Notes: generated by a model not told the origin, from the letters alone. Shown: positions 45,604 through 55,723, counted from the stretch's first letter. The stretch is DNA of 64,000 bases from Galactobacter valiniphilus (GCF_003575975.1 NZ_QQXK01000009.1:53123-117122), one strand, 5' to 3'. Numbers and translations are program-made.

Positions 45604-46782
45604 TCAGCGGGCCGCGGCGGCGTTCAGGCGGGCGCGCATGAGCAGCGTGAAGCCGATGCTGAGCGCCAGGATCGCGCAGCCGAGCAGGCCGGCGCCCTGG
45701 AGGCCTCCGGCGTCGAGGGCCAGGCCGCCCAGGGCGGCGCCGCCGCCGATGCCCAGATTGCACGTCACGTTGATCCACGCGCCGGCCATCTCGGGGTTCT
45801 CCTTGCCGACGCGCACGAGCACGTTCTGGAAGGTCGAGTTCACGGGGGCGAAGCAGGCGCCCCAGAGCCCGGCGATGATGAGCGTGGGCCACAGGATCGG
45901 CATGGCCAGGACCGTGGCGGCGAGGCTGAGAAGAATGCTCACGGGCATGAGGATCATCCAGCGCACGGGGTGGGCGTCCAGGCGCGGCGCGACGGCGCGG
46001 ATCGCGAAGAGGCCGGCCACACCGAAGAGCACCAGCACGGGGCTCAGCCACACGGGATCCAGCCCCGTGGACAGGATGAGCGGCGAGACAAAGGTGTACA
46101 GGCAGTAGTGGCCAAGGAACGTGGTGCCGGCCAGGCCGGCCACGAGCAGGAGGGAGCTCCCGCCGGGCACGAGGGTGCGGGAGGCGGCGGCGTCGTGCTT
46201 CACCGAGGGCAGCAGGACCAGCGCCACGACAAACGCGATCGCGGTGAGCGCGCCGAGGGCTCCAAACGTGAGGCGCCACCCGGCGACCTCGGCGAGGGCC
46301 GTGCCGGCGGGCACACCCAGGATGAAGCCGGCCGAGGCGCCCATGCTGGTCATCGCCATGGCCTTGCCGACCGCGCCCGGTGGGGCGATGCGGGTCGCGT
46401 AGCCGATCGCGAGTGCGAAGAAGAGGGCGTGCGCCATGCCTCCCACGGCGCGGGCCACGACGAGCCACACGAACGACGGCGCGGTGGCAGCCAGGATGTT
46501 GGAGGCGGTGAAGATCACGAGCGTCGAGAGCAGGACCGGCTTGCGCGGCAGGGAACCCGTGAAGCGCGTGAGCGGGACGGCCGTGAGGGCCACGAGGCCC
46601 GCGTACAGGGAGACCAGCATGCCGCCCACCGACTCGTCGAGGCCGAAGTCCTGCACCACGCGAGGAAGGATGCCGATCGGCACCACCTCGGTGGTGATGA
46701 CGGCGAAGATCGCGACGGCCAGCAGGATGAGACCGGCCCAGCTGGAGCGGGAGGCGGGCACCGAGGCGGGGGAGGGCGACAA
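45604..46782 (-). CDS. MFS transporter, DHA1-like exporter
   Basis: A 392-residue protein with 12 predicted TM segments. ITTEVVPIGILPRVVQDF is characteristic of the AraJ/CmlA/SotB DHA1 group, and the TM2-3 loop is RFTGSLPRKPVLLS. Other blocks are GGMAHALFFALAIGYATRI and SMGASAGFILGVPAGTAL. Such proteins export sugars, arabinose-like compounds or drugs. The start appears to be TTG at 46782, with GGAG eight bases upstream; a GTG seven codons in is an alternative. It is convergent with the other MFS gene, and the two are separated by 98 bases without a clear terminator. Confidence 0.87.
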   Translation of the reverse strand: MSPSPASVPASRSSWAGLILLAVAIFAVITTEVVPIGILPRVVQDFGLDESVGGMLVSLYAGLVALTAVPLTRFTGSLPRKPVLLSTLVIFTASNILAATAPSFVWLVVARAVGGMAHALFFALAIGYATRIAPPGAVGKAMAMTSMGASAGFILGVPAGTALAEVAGWRLTFGALGALTAIAFVVALVLLPSVKHDAAASRTLVPGGSSLLLVAGLAGTTFLGHYCLYTFVSPLILSTGLDPVWLSPVLVLFGVAGLFAIRAVAPRLDAHPVRWMILMPVSILLSLAATVLAMPILWPTLIIAGLWGACFAPVNSTFQNVLVRVGKENPEMAGAWINVTCNLGIGGGAALGGLALDAGGLQGAGLLGCAILALSIGFTLLMRARLNAAAAR

Positions 46783-47000
46783 GCGAGGGACTCCAGGGAG
46801 GCGAGGTGGGGCTGGGCGCGACGCTGGGCCCGTGGCGCCTCCAGCCTACGGGGTCGGTGTGTGACGCGGCTTGCTCCGTGCGTGTCCGTCATGTCCGCGA
46901 CACGGATGCTGGGGCATCCGGGCCGTGCCGATAGCGTGAACGTGCGCGGTGACGCACCGCAGCACCCGAACACACCACAGCGTCCAGCAAAGGCTTTCAC

Positions 47001-48599
47001 GTGTCGCAGACCAAGCCCGTCGTCCTCCTTGCCGAGGAACTCTCGCCCGCCACCGTCGAGGCCCTCGGCCCCGACTTCGAGATCCGGTCCGCGGATGGTG
47101 CCAACCGTTCCGAGCTGCTCTCCGCCATCGCCGACGTGGATGCCATCCTCGTCCGCTCCGCCACGCAGGTGGACGCCGAGGCCATCGCCGCGGCGAAGAA
47201 CCTCAAGGTCATCGCCCGCGCCGGCGTGGGCCTCGACAACGTCGACATCAAGTCGGCCACGCAGGCCGGCGTCATGGTCGTCAACGCCCCCACCTCCAAC
47301 GTCATCTCTGCCGCCGAGCTGACCGTGGGTCACATCGTTGCCGCCTCCCGCAACATCGCCGCCGCCTCCGCCTCCCTCAAGGCCGGCGAGTGGAAGCGCT
47401 CCAAGTACACGGGCGTCGAGCTCTTCGAGAAGACCGCCGGCATCATCGGTCTGGGCCGCATTGGCGCCCTCGTGGCCGCCCGCCTGCAGGGCTTCGGCAT
47501 GAACGTGGTGGCCTACGACCCCTACGTCACCCCGGCCCGCGCTCAGCAGCTGGGCGTCAAGCTGCTCGGCCTGGATGAGCTGCTCGGCACCGCCGACTTC
47601 ATCACCATCCACATGCCGCGCACGCCGGAGACCACCGGCATGATCTCCACGGCGCAGTTCGCCAAGATGAAGCCGAGCGCCTTCGTCTTCAACGTGGCCC
47701 GCGGCGGTCTGATCGACGAGGACGCCCTGTACGAGGCGCTCGTCAACAAGACCATCGCCGGCGCCGGCATCGACGTCTACGTCAAGGAGCCCGCCACCGA
47801 CGTGCGCTTCATCGAGCTCGACAACGTCACGGCCACGCCGCACCTGGGTGCTTCCACGGAGGAAGCCCAGGAGAAGGCCGGCATCGCCGTCGCCAAGTCC
47901 GTGCGCCTCGCGCTGGCCGGCGAGCTCGTGCCCGACGCCGTCAACGTCGCCGGCGGCGTCATCGACGAGAACGTCCGCCCGGGCATCCCGCTCGCCGAGA
48001 AGCTGGGCCGCATCTTCTCCGCACTGGCCTCGGGTGAGCGCCTCGAGTCGGTGGAGCTCAACGTGGCAGGCGAGATCGCCGTCAAGGACGTCACCTCGCT
48101 GAAGCTGGCCGCCCTCAAGGGTGTCTTCACCGACGTCGTCTCCGATCAGGTCTCCTACGTCAACGCCCCCGTGCTCGCCGAGCAGCGCGGCGTCGACTAC
48201 CGCCTGACGACCACCGAGGTCTCCGAGGACTACCGCAACCAGCTCACCGTCTCGGGTGCCCTCGCCAACGGCGACCAGCTCTCCGTGGCCGGCACGCTGA
48301 CGGGCCCCAAGCAGATCCAGAAGCTCGTGGGTGTCTTCGGCCAGGAGGTCGAGATCCCGCTGACCGAGCACCTGCTGGTGCTCAAGTACACGGACCGCCC
48401 CGGCGTCGTTGGCACCCTGGGCCGCGCCCTGGGCGAGGCCAACGTCAACATCGCCGGCATGCAGGTCTCCCGCGCCGATCAGGGCGGCGACGCCGTGGCC
48501 GTCGTGACGATCGACAACGCCCTCCCCGAGGGCGTCCTGGAGGCCGTGGCCTCCGCCGTCGAGGCCTCCACGGCCCGCGAGGTCAACCTGGAGGACTGA
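47001..48599 (+). CDS. serA: D-3-phosphoglycerate dehydrogenase, long form
   Basis: A 532-residue NAD enzyme that oxidises 3-phosphoglycerate to 3-phosphohydroxypyruvate, the first step to serine. The N-terminal substrate domain contains RAGVGLDNVD; the Rossmann part has GIIGLGRIGALVAARL, with the catalytic Arg (FNVARGGLIDE), Glu and His (TPHLGASTEEAQ). Residues about 315-455 are the allosteric substrate-binding domain of the long (mycobacterial-type) form, and the C-terminal ACT domain (LKYTDRPGVVGTLGRAL) binds serine. The GTG start is used. A TAGCGT box at 46932 suggests a 5' leader of about 55 bases. Confidence 0.96.
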   Translation: MSQTKPVVLLAEELSPATVEALGPDFEIRSADGANRSELLSAIADVDAILVRSATQVDAEAIAAAKNLKVIARAGVGLDNVDIKSATQAGVMVVNAPTSNVISAAELTVGHIVAASRNIAAASASLKAGEWKRSKYTGVELFEKTAGIIGLGRIGALVAARLQGFGMNVVAYDPYVTPARAQQLGVKLLGLDELLGTADFITIHMPRTPETTGMISTAQFAKMKPSAFVFNVARGGLIDEDALYEALVNKTIAGAGIDVYVKEPATDVRFIELDNVTATPHLGASTEEAQEKAGIAVAKSVRLALAGELVPDAVNVAGGVIDENVRPGIPLAEKLGRIFSALASGERLESVELNVAGEIAVKDVTSLKLAALKGVFTDVVSDQVSYVNAPVLAEQRGVDYRLTTTEVSEDYRNQLTVSGALANGDQLSVAGTLTGPKQIQKLVGVFGQEVEIPLTEHLLVLKYTDRPGVVGTLGRALGEANVNIAGMQVSRADQGGDAVAVVTIDNALPEGVLEAVASAVEASTAREVNLED

Positions 48600-48617
48600 G
48601 CGCCTCGGCACGCCGCA

Positions 48618-48660
48618 CGCGCAAGGCGTCATCCCGCTGGTCGGGATGGCGCCCTGCGCG
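48618..48660 (+). terminator. Hairpin terminator after serA
   Basis: CGCGCA, GGCG and CATCCCG on the left pair with CGGGATG, CGCC and TGCGCG on the right, with small bulges and a CTGGT loop. It starts 19 bases after the serA stop. Confidence 0.65.
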
Positions 48661-48694
48661 CTTCTCGGATCACCTGTCGTGGCCGGGCAGCCGG

Positions 48695-48700
48695 TAGAGT
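48695..48700 (+). promoter_or_regulatory. -10 box (TAGAGT) of leaderless metG
   Basis: TAGAGT ends seven bases before the GTG at 48708, with no Shine-Dalgarno sequence. Confidence 0.5.
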
Positions 48701-48707
48701 TGATCGG

Positions 48708-50267
48708 GTGAGCGATTCCCCGGAAAAGAAGTCCTTCTACATCACCACGGCCATCTCGTACCCGAACGGCGATCCGCACATCGGGCATGCCTACGAGTAC
48801 ATCGCCACGGACGCGATGGCCCGCTTCCGCCGCCTCGACGGCGCCGACGTCTTCTTCCTGACGGGCACCGACGAGCACGGCCAGAAGATGCTGCAGACGG
48901 CCCAGAAGGAGGGCATCACGCCCGCCGAGCTGGCCCGCCGGAACTCGGATCGCTTCCAGGCCACGCAGGACGAGCTGGGCATCAGCTACGACCGCTTCAT
49001 CCGCACCACGGACGCCGACCACCACGCCGCGGCGCAGGCGCTCTGGAAGCGCATGGAGGCCAACGGCGACATCTACCTGGACAAGTACGCCGGCTGGTAC
49101 TCGGTGCGCGACGAGGCGTACTACACCGAGGAAGAGACCGAGGTCCGCGACGGGGTGCGCTACTCCATCCAGACCAACACGGAACTGACCTGGACCGAGG
49201 AGGAGAGCTACTTCTTCCGCCTCTCGGCCTACCAGGACAAGCTGCTCGCGTACTACGCCGAGCACCCCGACTTCGGCGCGCCGCGCTCGCGCTTCAACGA
49301 GGTGATCCGCTTCGTCGAGGGCGGCCTGCAGGACCTCTCCGTCTCCCGCACCACCTTCGACTGGGGCATCCCGGTGCCGGGCGACCCCAAGCACGTCATG
49401 TACGTGTGGGTCGACGCCCTCACCAACTACCTCACCGGCGTGGGCTTCCCTGACACCGACTCGGCGACCTTCCAGCGCTTCTGGCCCGCCGATGTTCACG
49501 TCATCGGCAAGGACATCTCGCGCTTCCACGCGATCTACTGGCCCGCCTTCCTCATGTCCGCCGGCATCGAGCTGCCGCGCCGCGTCATGATCCACGGCTT
49601 CCTCAACAACAACGGCGAGAAGATGTCCAAGTCCTTGGGCAACGTCGTCTCCCCGCAGGACTTCGTGGCCCGCTACGGCCTGGACGCCTCGCGCTTCTTC
49701 TTCCTGCGCGAGGTGCCCTTCGGCGCCGACGGCTCCTACAGCCACGAGGCCATCGTCAACCGCATGAACGCGGACCTGGCCAACAACCTCGGCAACCTCG
49801 CCCAGCGCTCGCTCTCCATGGTCGCCAAGAACCTGGACGGCATGGTGCCGGAGCCGGGCGAGCTCAGCGACGCCGACCGCACCCTGCTGGCCGCCGCTGG
49901 TGCCCTGCTGGAGACGAGCCGCGATCACTACTCGCGTCAGGAGTTCTCGCTCGCCCTGGAGGCGACGTGGAAGGTCCTGCACGAGGCCAACGCGTACTTC
50001 GCCGAGCAGGAGCCGTGGGTCCTGCGCAAGACGGACCCGGCCCGCATGGCCACCGTGCTGTGGGTGACCATGGCCGTGGTGCGCCGCGTGGACCTGCTGA
50101 TCCAGCCCGTCATGCCTGATTCGGCCTCCGCGCTGCTCGACGCGCTCGGCGTGCCCGCCGGTGCAGCCCGCACCTTCGCCGCCTTCGACGACGAGCTCGC
50201 CGCCGGCACGGCGCTGCCCAAGCCCACCCCGGTGTTCCCCAAGTTCGAGGAGCCCGAGGCCGAGTAG
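48708..50267 (+). CDS. metG: Methionine-tRNA ligase
   Basis: A 519-residue class I aminoacyl-tRNA synthetase. The HIGH signature is residues 24-27 ([11 protein letters not shown]), the KMSKS loop is at about residue 305 ([10 protein letters not shown]), and the anticodon-binding helical domain follows to the end. The connective-peptide knuckle (about 120-160) has no cysteines, so it is the zinc-free type seen in many actinobacteria, and the C-terminal dimerisation domain of longer MetRS proteins is missing. The GTG start is supported by TAGAGT seven bases upstream. A bidirectional terminator follows. Confidence 0.96.
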   Translation: MSDSPEKKSFYITTAISYPNGDPHIGHAYEYIATDAMARFRRLDGADVFFLTGTDEHGQKMLQTAQKEGITPAELARRNSDRFQATQDELGISYDRFIRTTDADHHAAAQALWKRMEANGDIYLDKYAGWYSVRDEAYYTEEETEVRDGVRYSIQTNTELTWTEEESYFFRLSAYQDKLLAYYAEHPDFGAPRSRFNEVIRFVEGGLQDLSVSRTTFDWGIPVPGDPKHVMYVWVDALTNYLTGVGFPDTDSATFQRFWPADVHVIGKDISRFHAIYWPAFLMSAGIELPRRVMIHGFLNNNGEKMSKSLGNVVSPQDFVARYGLDASRFFFLREVPFGADGSYSHEAIVNRMNADLANNLGNLAQRSLSMVAKNLDGMVPEPGELSDADRTLLAAAGALLETSRDHYSRQEFSLALEATWKVLHEANAYFAEQEPWVLRKTDPARMATVLWVTMAVVRRVDLLIQPVMPDSASALLDALGVPAGAARTFAAFDDELAAGTALPKPTPVFPKFEEPEAE

Positions 50268-50299
50268 CCCCGGCCGCCTTCGCTTGTCCCGAGCACACG

Positions 50300-50334
50300 A
50301 CGAGGGGCCCCGCTCACTGAGCGGGGCCCCTCGT
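50300..50334. terminator. Bidirectional hairpin terminator between metG and the ABC permease
   Basis: A perfect 16-bp stem (50300-50315 with 50319-50334) closes a three-base loop; on the plus strand it continues into TCTTGC. Confidence 0.8.
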
Positions 50335-50347
50335 TCTTGCTACACGG

Positions 50348-52942
50348 CTACTCGACCGCGAGTCCCTCCACGGGGGACATGCGGGCCGCGCGGCGCGCGG
50401 GCCAGACGCTGGCCAGGACCGCCGCACCGACCGAGACCACCAGCACCACGGCGAGCCAGAGCCACGGGATGCCCGGGGTGAAACCGCCCAGCGCGCTCGT
50501 CGCCGCCTTGGCGCCGGCCAGGCCGTACAGCGAGCCGAGGAGCACGCCCAGCACGGCCGCCGCCCCGGCGATGAGCGCCGCCTCGAGGGCCAGCATGCCG
50601 CGCAACTGCTTCTTGGTCAGGCCCAGGGCCCGCAGGAGCGAGTTTTCCCGCGTGCGCTCGATGACCGAGAGCGAGAGGGTGTTGCTCACGCCGATCAGGG
50701 CGATGATCACGGCCACGGCCAGGAGGGCGGAGACCACCATGAGCAGCGTGTCGATGATCTGTGAGGCGATGGTACGGATGGGCAGGGCCCCGTCCAGGTT
50801 GCCTTGATCCACGCCGGCGGCCTTGGCCACCTCGCTCATGAGCGTGCCCGTCGCCACGGTGTCATCGGCCTTGAGCCACAGCTGCGGTCCGGGACCCATG
50901 TAGCCATCGGCCTCGTCCTGCGTCTTCGTGGTGGTGGGCAGGCCGAGCTTGGTGCGGGTCTCTTCCGTCATGACGATCCGCGTAGCGGGCGCCGCCGCCT
51001 CCGTGTCGATCGGCACGGTCACGGTGCGGCCGGCCCCGTCGCTGAGCGTGACCTCGGTGGGCACCGCGCCGTCGGGGCTCTGAAGCGCATACTCGCCGAC
51101 GGCCACCATGCCGAGGCGGGGAGCCTTGGCTCCGTCGGTGCCCACGGCCTGCAGCGCCGCCTCGTCGCCGGCAACGGCGAAGGCGCACGTCGAGTTCGCC
51201 TGCTCCTGCTCGCTCCCGTAGCCGGGGCAACCGGGCGTGGCGCCGGCGGGGGTGAGGTAGGCGGTGCTCTCAACCCCGTTGACCGCGGCGACGGCGTCCT
51301 GGAGTGACGCGGGCAGCGGGTTCTCGGCGCTGCTCGATATCACCAGGTCGACCGGGTACTGCTTGGCCAGCTCGGAGTTGAGCGTACTGCGGGCGCTCGT
51401 GGCACCCACGAGCATGAGCGCCACGAGCGTGACGCCCAGCAGGAGGGCGGTGCCGATGGCCGAGGTGCGCTGCGGGTGTCGGAGGGCGTTGAGGCCCGCG
51501 AGACGCCCGGACACCTTGGCCCCGAAGGGGCGGGCCAGCTGCCGCACGGCCCACGGGATGAGCAGCGTGCCGAGCACGAGGACGCCGATGAAGCTCACGA
51601 GGCCGCCCAGGAAGGCCATCCCGAAGGAGGTCTGGAACGCATCGGATCCGCCGTCGTTGGGCAGGATGCCGTAGATGAGGGCCGCTGCGCCGACGAGCAG
51701 GAGGAGCAGGCCGATGACGACGCGCGTGGTGCCGGCCTTGGAACGCACCGTCACGGTGTCGCTGGGGCGCAGGGCGGCCAGAGGGGAGACCTTGGTGGCG
51801 GCGAGGGCCGGGCGCAACGACGCGGCGACCGTCACCAGCAGGCCCACGAGCAGGCCGACGATCACGGGGGCCCACGTGAATCCGAAGGTCACGTAGGGCA
51901 GCTTGAAGGCGGAACGCACCACGGCCGCGCCACCGGCCACCACGCCCGTGCCGATGAGCACGCCGAGCACGCCGCCCACGATGCCAACGATCACGGCCTC
52001 GCCCAGCACCATGCCGCGGATCTGACCGCGTCGGGCACCCAGCGTCCGCAGGAGCGCGAGCTCACGGGTGCGCTGAGCCAGGATGACGGAGAAGGTGTTC
52101 GCCACGACGAGGACCGTCACCACGAGGGCGATGCCGGCAAACGCGCCGAGCACCCACGTCAGGGCGTCGACGCCACCGGAGAGCTGGGAGATCTGCTCGG
52201 TGACCCGCTGTTCGGCGGTCCCTACCTGGGCCCACGGAAGCCCCTCCTCGGTGAAGAAGGCGCCGAGCTGATCCACGAGCCCGGCGGTGTCGGTGCCGGG
52301 CTCGACGCCGACCAAGATGGTGGCGGGAGTGAACGTGAGGCCGAGCGCCTCGGCGCCCTGCTTGCTCAGCTGCAGATTGGAGTAGCCGGCGGAGGAGGGG
52401 TCCTGCGGATCCTGGCGCAGGCCTGAGATCGTGAGCTCCTTGGTGACGGGCTTCCCGCCCTCCGGCATGACCTGAACCGTGAGCGTGGAACCCACCGTGA
52501 GCCCGGCTTTCGCGGCGGCGCTGCTGTTCAGCGTGGCCTCGCCAACACCGGGCGCCTTGCCCTCGGTCAGGCCGGTGCCGAGGAGGGCGGTATCGCCGTC
52601 GGTGACGGTGACGTGGACCGACTCCTGGCCTCCGGCCAGTTCGGCGCCAAGCATCGTGTTCTCGTAGGCGAGGGTCGCCCGTACGCCGGAGGCGGACTTC
52701 ACGTGCTCCACGGCCTGGGCCGGGGTGAGCTTGGGCGGCTCCTCCGCCTTCCAGAAGTCTGGTGTGACGACGAGGTCGGCCTTTTGGTACGCCTGTCCCA
52801 CGCTGGCACCCAGCGTGGCCCGGACGGAGGAACCGACATAGAGCGTGGCGGCGAGGAAGGCGACGCCGATGGTGATGGCGGCGATGACGGCGGCATAGCG
52901 CCGCCGGTACGCCACCACATTGGCTTTGACGAGCGAGTTCAC
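50348..52942 (-). CDS. ABC transporter permease, FtsX/MacB type
   Basis: An 864-residue membrane protein with a duplicated FtsX layout. TM1 (AVIAAITIGVAFLAATLYVG) is followed by an extracellular domain of about 200 residues and a three-TM core (VLVVANTFSVILAQRTRELALLR motif). After an intermediate TM block and a second extracellular domain, the second core (GVSNTLSLSVIERTRENSLLRALG) ends the protein. Such permeases with a MacB-type ATPase export or sense antimicrobial peptides, or drive envelope processes. The GTG start overlaps the ATPase stop (GTGA). It is the last gene of the ABC operon. Confidence 0.9.
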   Translation of the reverse strand: MNSLVKANVVAYRRRYAAVIAAITIGVAFLAATLYVGSSVRATLGASVGQAYQKADLVVTPDFWKAEEPPKLTPAQAVEHVKSASGVRATLAYENTMLGAELAGGQESVHVTVTDGDTALLGTGLTEGKAPGVGEATLNSSAAAKAGLTVGSTLTVQVMPEGGKPVTKELTISGLRQDPQDPSSAGYSNLQLSKQGAEALGLTFTPATILVGVEPGTDTAGLVDQLGAFFTEEGLPWAQVGTAEQRVTEQISQLSGGVDALTWVLGAFAGIALVVTVLVVANTFSVILAQRTRELALLRTLGARRGQIRGMVLGEAVIVGIVGGVLGVLIGTGVVAGGAAVVRSAFKLPYVTFGFTWAPVIVGLLVGLLVTVAASLRPALAATKVSPLAALRPSDTVTVRSKAGTTRVVIGLLLLLVGAAALIYGILPNDGGSDAFQTSFGMAFLGGLVSFIGVLVLGTLLIPWAVRQLARPFGAKVSGRLAGLNALRHPQRTSAIGTALLLGVTLVALMLVGATSARSTLNSELAKQYPVDLVISSSAENPLPASLQDAVAAVNGVESTAYLTPAGATPGCPGYGSEQEQANSTCAFAVAGDEAALQAVGTDGAKAPRLGMVAVGEYALQSPDGAVPTEVTLSDGAGRTVTVPIDTEAAAPATRIVMTEETRTKLGLPTTTKTQDEADGYMGPGPQLWLKADDTVATGTLMSEVAKAAGVDQGNLDGALPIRTIASQIIDTLLMVVSALLAVAVIIALIGVSNTLSLSVIERTRENSLLRALGLTKKQLRGMLALEAALIAGAAAVLGVLLGSLYGLAGAKAATSALGGFTPGIPWLWLAVVLVVSVGAAVLASVWPARRAARMSPVEGLAVE

Positions 52943-53694
52943 GAGGCGGCCCCCAGGCGGGCCAGCGCGGAGGAGACCTGCTCCACCTGCGGGGCGATGA
53001 TTTCGCCGGCCAGGCGGCCGTCCTTGAGCAGCACCACGCGATCCGCCGAGGCGGCCGCGACCGGATCGTGCGTGACCATGATGACCGTCTGGCCGTCCTC
53101 GTGCGCGCTGCGCTGCAGCAGGCGGAGCACCTCGGCGCCGGAGCTCGAGTCGAGGTTGCCCGTCGGCTCGTCGCCGAAGACCACGTCGGGGCGGGGGAGG
53201 AGGGCGCGGGCCACGGCCACGCGCTGCTGCTGCCCTCCGGAGAGCTCGTGCGGCTTGTGCTTCAGGCGGGACCCGAGGCCGAGGCGCTCCACGAGCTCGG
53301 CCATCCACGCGGCGTCGGGCTTCTTGCCCGCCAGCTCGAGCGGAAGCACGATGTTCTGCTCAGCGCTCAGCGTGGGAACCAGGTTGAAGGCCTGGAAAAC
53401 AAAACCGACGCGATCGCGGCGCAAGGTGGTCAATGCGTCGTCGTCCAGCCCGTCCACGCGGCTGCCGCCGAGCGTCAACGCGCCCGAGGTGGGGGTGTCG
53501 AGGGTGGCGAGGCAGTGCATGAGCGTTGACTTGCCGGAACCGGAGGGGCCCATGATGGCGGTGAACTTGCCGCGCTCGAAGCCGACGCTCACGTCGTCGA
53601 GCGCCGTCACGGCCGTGGGGCCGGTGCCGTAGGTCTTCGTCAGGTTCTGGGCGGCGACGGCCAGCGCGGTCGCCTCGGGTGCTTGGATGCTCAT
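52939..53694 (-). CDS. ABC transporter ATP-binding protein, MacB/LolD type
   Basis: A 251-residue ATPase. Walker A is GPSGSGKST, the Q-loop FVFQAFNLVP, the signature LSGGQQQRVAVARALL, Walker B VVFGDEPTGNLD and the switch His in VMVTHDP-like IMVTHDPVAAA. The pattern is that of MacB, LolD and BceA partners of FtsX-type permeases. The ATG at 53694 is chosen because TAGGCT lies seven bases upstream and there is no Shine-Dalgarno; an upstream frame would start at 53730. The stop overlaps the permease start, so the two are coupled. A NarL-type two-component system lies immediately upstream. Confidence 0.95.
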   Translation of the reverse strand: MSIQAPEATALAVAAQNLTKTYGTGPTAVTALDDVSVGFERGKFTAIMGPSGSGKSTLMHCLATLDTPTSGALTLGGSRVDGLDDDALTTLRRDRVGFVFQAFNLVPTLSAEQNIVLPLELAGKKPDAAWMAELVERLGLGSRLKHKPHELSGGQQQRVAVARALLPRPDVVFGDEPTGNLDSSSGAEVLRLLQRSAHEDGQTVIMVTHDPVAAASADRVVLLKDGRLAGEIIAPQVEQVSSALARLGAAS

Positions 53695-53701
53695 GGCATC
53701 A

Positions 53702-53707
53702 AGCCTA
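53702..53707 (-). promoter_or_regulatory. -10 box (TAGGCT) of the leaderless ABC operon
   Basis: On the minus strand TAGGCT ends seven bases before the ATPase ATG at 53694. The same hexamer and spacing occur before the histidine kinase gene. Confidence 0.55.
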
Positions 53708-53803
53708 AAAAGCAGCCGAGGCCGCGGCATCAGGCGGGGGTCCCAAGCTGAACGGTGCGCGGGTCAGACCCTGGTATGACCTTCCCCCGCCGACGGCGTG
53801 AGG

Positions 53804-54490
53804 CTACGGGGTGACGACGCCCGTTTCGTAGGCGATCAGCACAGCCTGGACGCGATCGCGTGCCTCGAGCTTGGCGAGGATGCGGCCCATGTGCGTCTTC
53901 ACCGTGGCCTCGGACAGGAAGAGATCCGAGGCGATCTCGGTATTGGAGCGGCCGGCCGCGATGTGCTCGAAGACCTCGCGTTCGCGTGCGGTGAGGGAGT
54001 TCACGCGCGCGAGCGCCTCGGGCGAGCCGGTGCTGGTGCGCCGCAGGAGCGGCGCCATGTGGTCGAGCAGGCGCCGCGTGGTGGTCGGCGCCACCACGCC
54101 GCCGCCGTGGAAGACGGTGCGGATGGCGCCGAGCAGCTCCTCGGGCGGCGCGTCCTTGAGGAGGAAGCCGCTCGCGCCGGCCTTGACGGCGTCGAGGGCG
54201 TACTCGTCCAGGTCGAAGGTCGTGAGGATGAGGACGCGAGGGTGACCCTGGCTCGCCGGAGCGGAGAGGATCCGCTGGGTGGCCTCGATGCCGTCCATTT
54301 CGGGCATGCGAATGTCCATCAGCACCACATCGGCGTGCGACACCGCCGGGCTCTGAACGGCCTCGCGGCCGGAGGCCACCTCGGCCACGACCTCGAGGTC
54401 CGGCTGGGAGTCGATGAGCATGCGGAAGCCGCTGCGCACGAGCGTCTGATCGTCCACGAGGGCAACGCGGATGGGGGAGGACTCGGTCAT
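53804..54490 (-). CDS. Two-component response regulator, NarL/LuxR family
   Basis: A 228-residue regulator. The receiver domain has the acidic pocket (ALVDDQTLVRSGF), phospho-acceptor Asp59 (VVLMDIRMPEMDG), the conserved Thr and Lys (LTTFDLDEYAL, GFLLKDAPPEEL). The LuxR-type HTH (VNSLTAREREVFEHIAAGRS, LFLSEATVKTHMGRILAKL) follows from about residue 160. The start overlaps the kinase stop by one base (TGATG), so it is coupled to its kinase. By position it probably controls the ABC operon to its left and perhaps its own genes. Confidence 0.95.
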   Translation of the reverse strand: MTESSPIRVALVDDQTLVRSGFRMLIDSQPDLEVVAEVASGREAVQSPAVSHADVVLMDIRMPEMDGIEATQRILSAPASQGHPRVLILTTFDLDEYALDAVKAGASGFLLKDAPPEELLGAIRTVFHGGGVVAPTTTRRLLDHMAPLLRRTSTGSPEALARVNSLTAREREVFEHIAAGRSNTEIASDLFLSEATVKTHMGRILAKLEARDRVQAVLIAYETGVVTP

Positions 54491-55710
54491 CAAATCTCCT
54501 GATAGGGAAGGAACACGGTGACGGCGTAGCCGCCACCGCCGCGGGGCCCGAAGGTTGCGCTGCCGCCGTAGAGGGCGGCGCGCTCGCGCATGCCTTGCTG
54601 CCCGCGGCCGAGGCCGTCGGAGGCGGTGGCACCCCGCCCGGTGTCGGTGACGCTGAGCGTCAGGCCGCGGGAGGTCCAGGTGAGGTCGAGCGTGGCCGCG
54701 GCGTGGGGCCCGGCGTGCTTGAGCACATTGGTGAGCGCCTCCTGGGCGGCGCGGAAGGCCGTGAGCCCCGCGCCGGCCGGCAGGGGGCGGAGGGGTTCGC
54801 CCCGGTGGGTGAGGCTCACGCTGAGGCCGGCGCGGCGCGTGTTCTCGACGAGCTCGGGAATGCGCGCGAGGTCGGGGGCCGGGGCCTTGGGGGCAGCCTC
54901 GTCCTCGTCGGCGCGGAGCACGCCAAGCAGGGACCGCATCTCCCGCAGCGCCTCGCGCCCCGTCTGGGCGATCGTGCCGAGGGTGCGCGGAGCCACCTCG
55001 GGATCGGCCGCGGCGGCGTACCGCGCGCCGTCGGCCTGGGCGATGATCACGGAGAGGGAATGCGCGACGACGTCGTGCATCTCGCGCGCGATCCGTCGCC
55101 TTTCGTCGGCGGCGGCGAGGGCGCGTTCCTGCTCCTGCTCCTGTTCAAGCCGCCGCGCGCGGTCGGCCACGGCCTCGAGCGCGAGGCGTCGGGTGCGGGT
55201 GAGGTCGCCAGCGACCCAGGCGACGGTGCAGATCAGCACGTGGAAGATGAGGACGGCCACGTAGGTGGGCAGATCGTGGGCGAAGGTCAACCCCGTGAAC
55301 TTGAGCGTGGCAAGCACCGAGCCGATGGCCGAGAATGCGAGCGCCCAGCGTGCATCGACCCGGGCCCCATAGGCCGTGATCGAGTACAGCAGCACGGGGA
55401 CAAAGAGGTTCATGGGGATGGGCTCGCCCGGCACCACGACCTGCACGAGGCAGGAGGCGACCGACACCCAGAGCGCGCGTCGCGGGTGGGTCCGGCGTTC
55501 GGAGAGGGCCCAGGCCAGCGCCGCCCCGACGAAGAGTGCGGAGGCCTCCTTGGCGAGGTTGCTGGTGCGGGAGCCGGTGAGCACGCTCACGCCGACGCCG
55601 AGCAGGAGCGGGGCGGCCGCGAAGATCACGAACGCCGTGATGGCGACGATGGCGTCCACCCGACCAGGGTGCGAGCGCACCCATGCGTCGAGTCTGCGAT
55701 GCCACTTCAT
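54490..55710 (-). CDS. Sensor histidine kinase, NarL-partner (HisKA_3) type
   Basis: A 406-residue kinase. Five to six hydrophobic segments occupy residues 20-170 with little extracellular sequence, so it may sense within or near the membrane. A short coiled linker of Glu/Gln repeats (ARRLEQEQEQERALAA) leads to the HisKA_3 domain with phospho-acceptor His212 (REMHDVVAHSLSVI). The ATPase domain has NVLKHAGPHA and the G-box GRGQQGMRER. The start at 55710 is set by TAGGCT seven bases upstream. A perfect 16-bp palindrome lies about 43 bases upstream of the expected transcription start. Confidence 0.93.
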   Translation of the reverse strand: MKWHRRLDAWVRSHPGRVDAIVAITAFVIFAAAPLLLGVGVSVLTGSRTSNLAKEASALFVGAALAWALSERRTHPRRALWVSVASCLVQVVVPGEPIPMNLFVPVLLYSITAYGARVDARWALAFSAIGSVLATLKFTGLTFAHDLPTYVAVLIFHVLICTVAWVAGDLTRTRRLALEAVADRARRLEQEQEQERALAAADERRRIAREMHDVVAHSLSVIIAQADGARYAAAADPEVAPRTLGTIAQTGREALREMRSLLGVLRADEDEAAPKAPAPDLARIPELVENTRRAGLSVSLTHRGEPLRPLPAGAGLTAFRAAQEALTNVLKHAGPHAAATLDLTWTSRGLTLSVTDTGRGATASDGLGRGQQGMRERAALYGGSATFGPRGGGGYAVTVFLPYQEI

Positions 55711-55717
55711 GGGGGCA

Positions 55718-55723
55718 AGCCTA
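55718..55723 (-). promoter_or_regulatory. -10 box (TAGGCT) of the leaderless kinase gene
   Basis: On the minus strand TAGGCT ends seven bases before the ATG at 55710; no Shine-Dalgarno sequence is present. Confidence 0.55.
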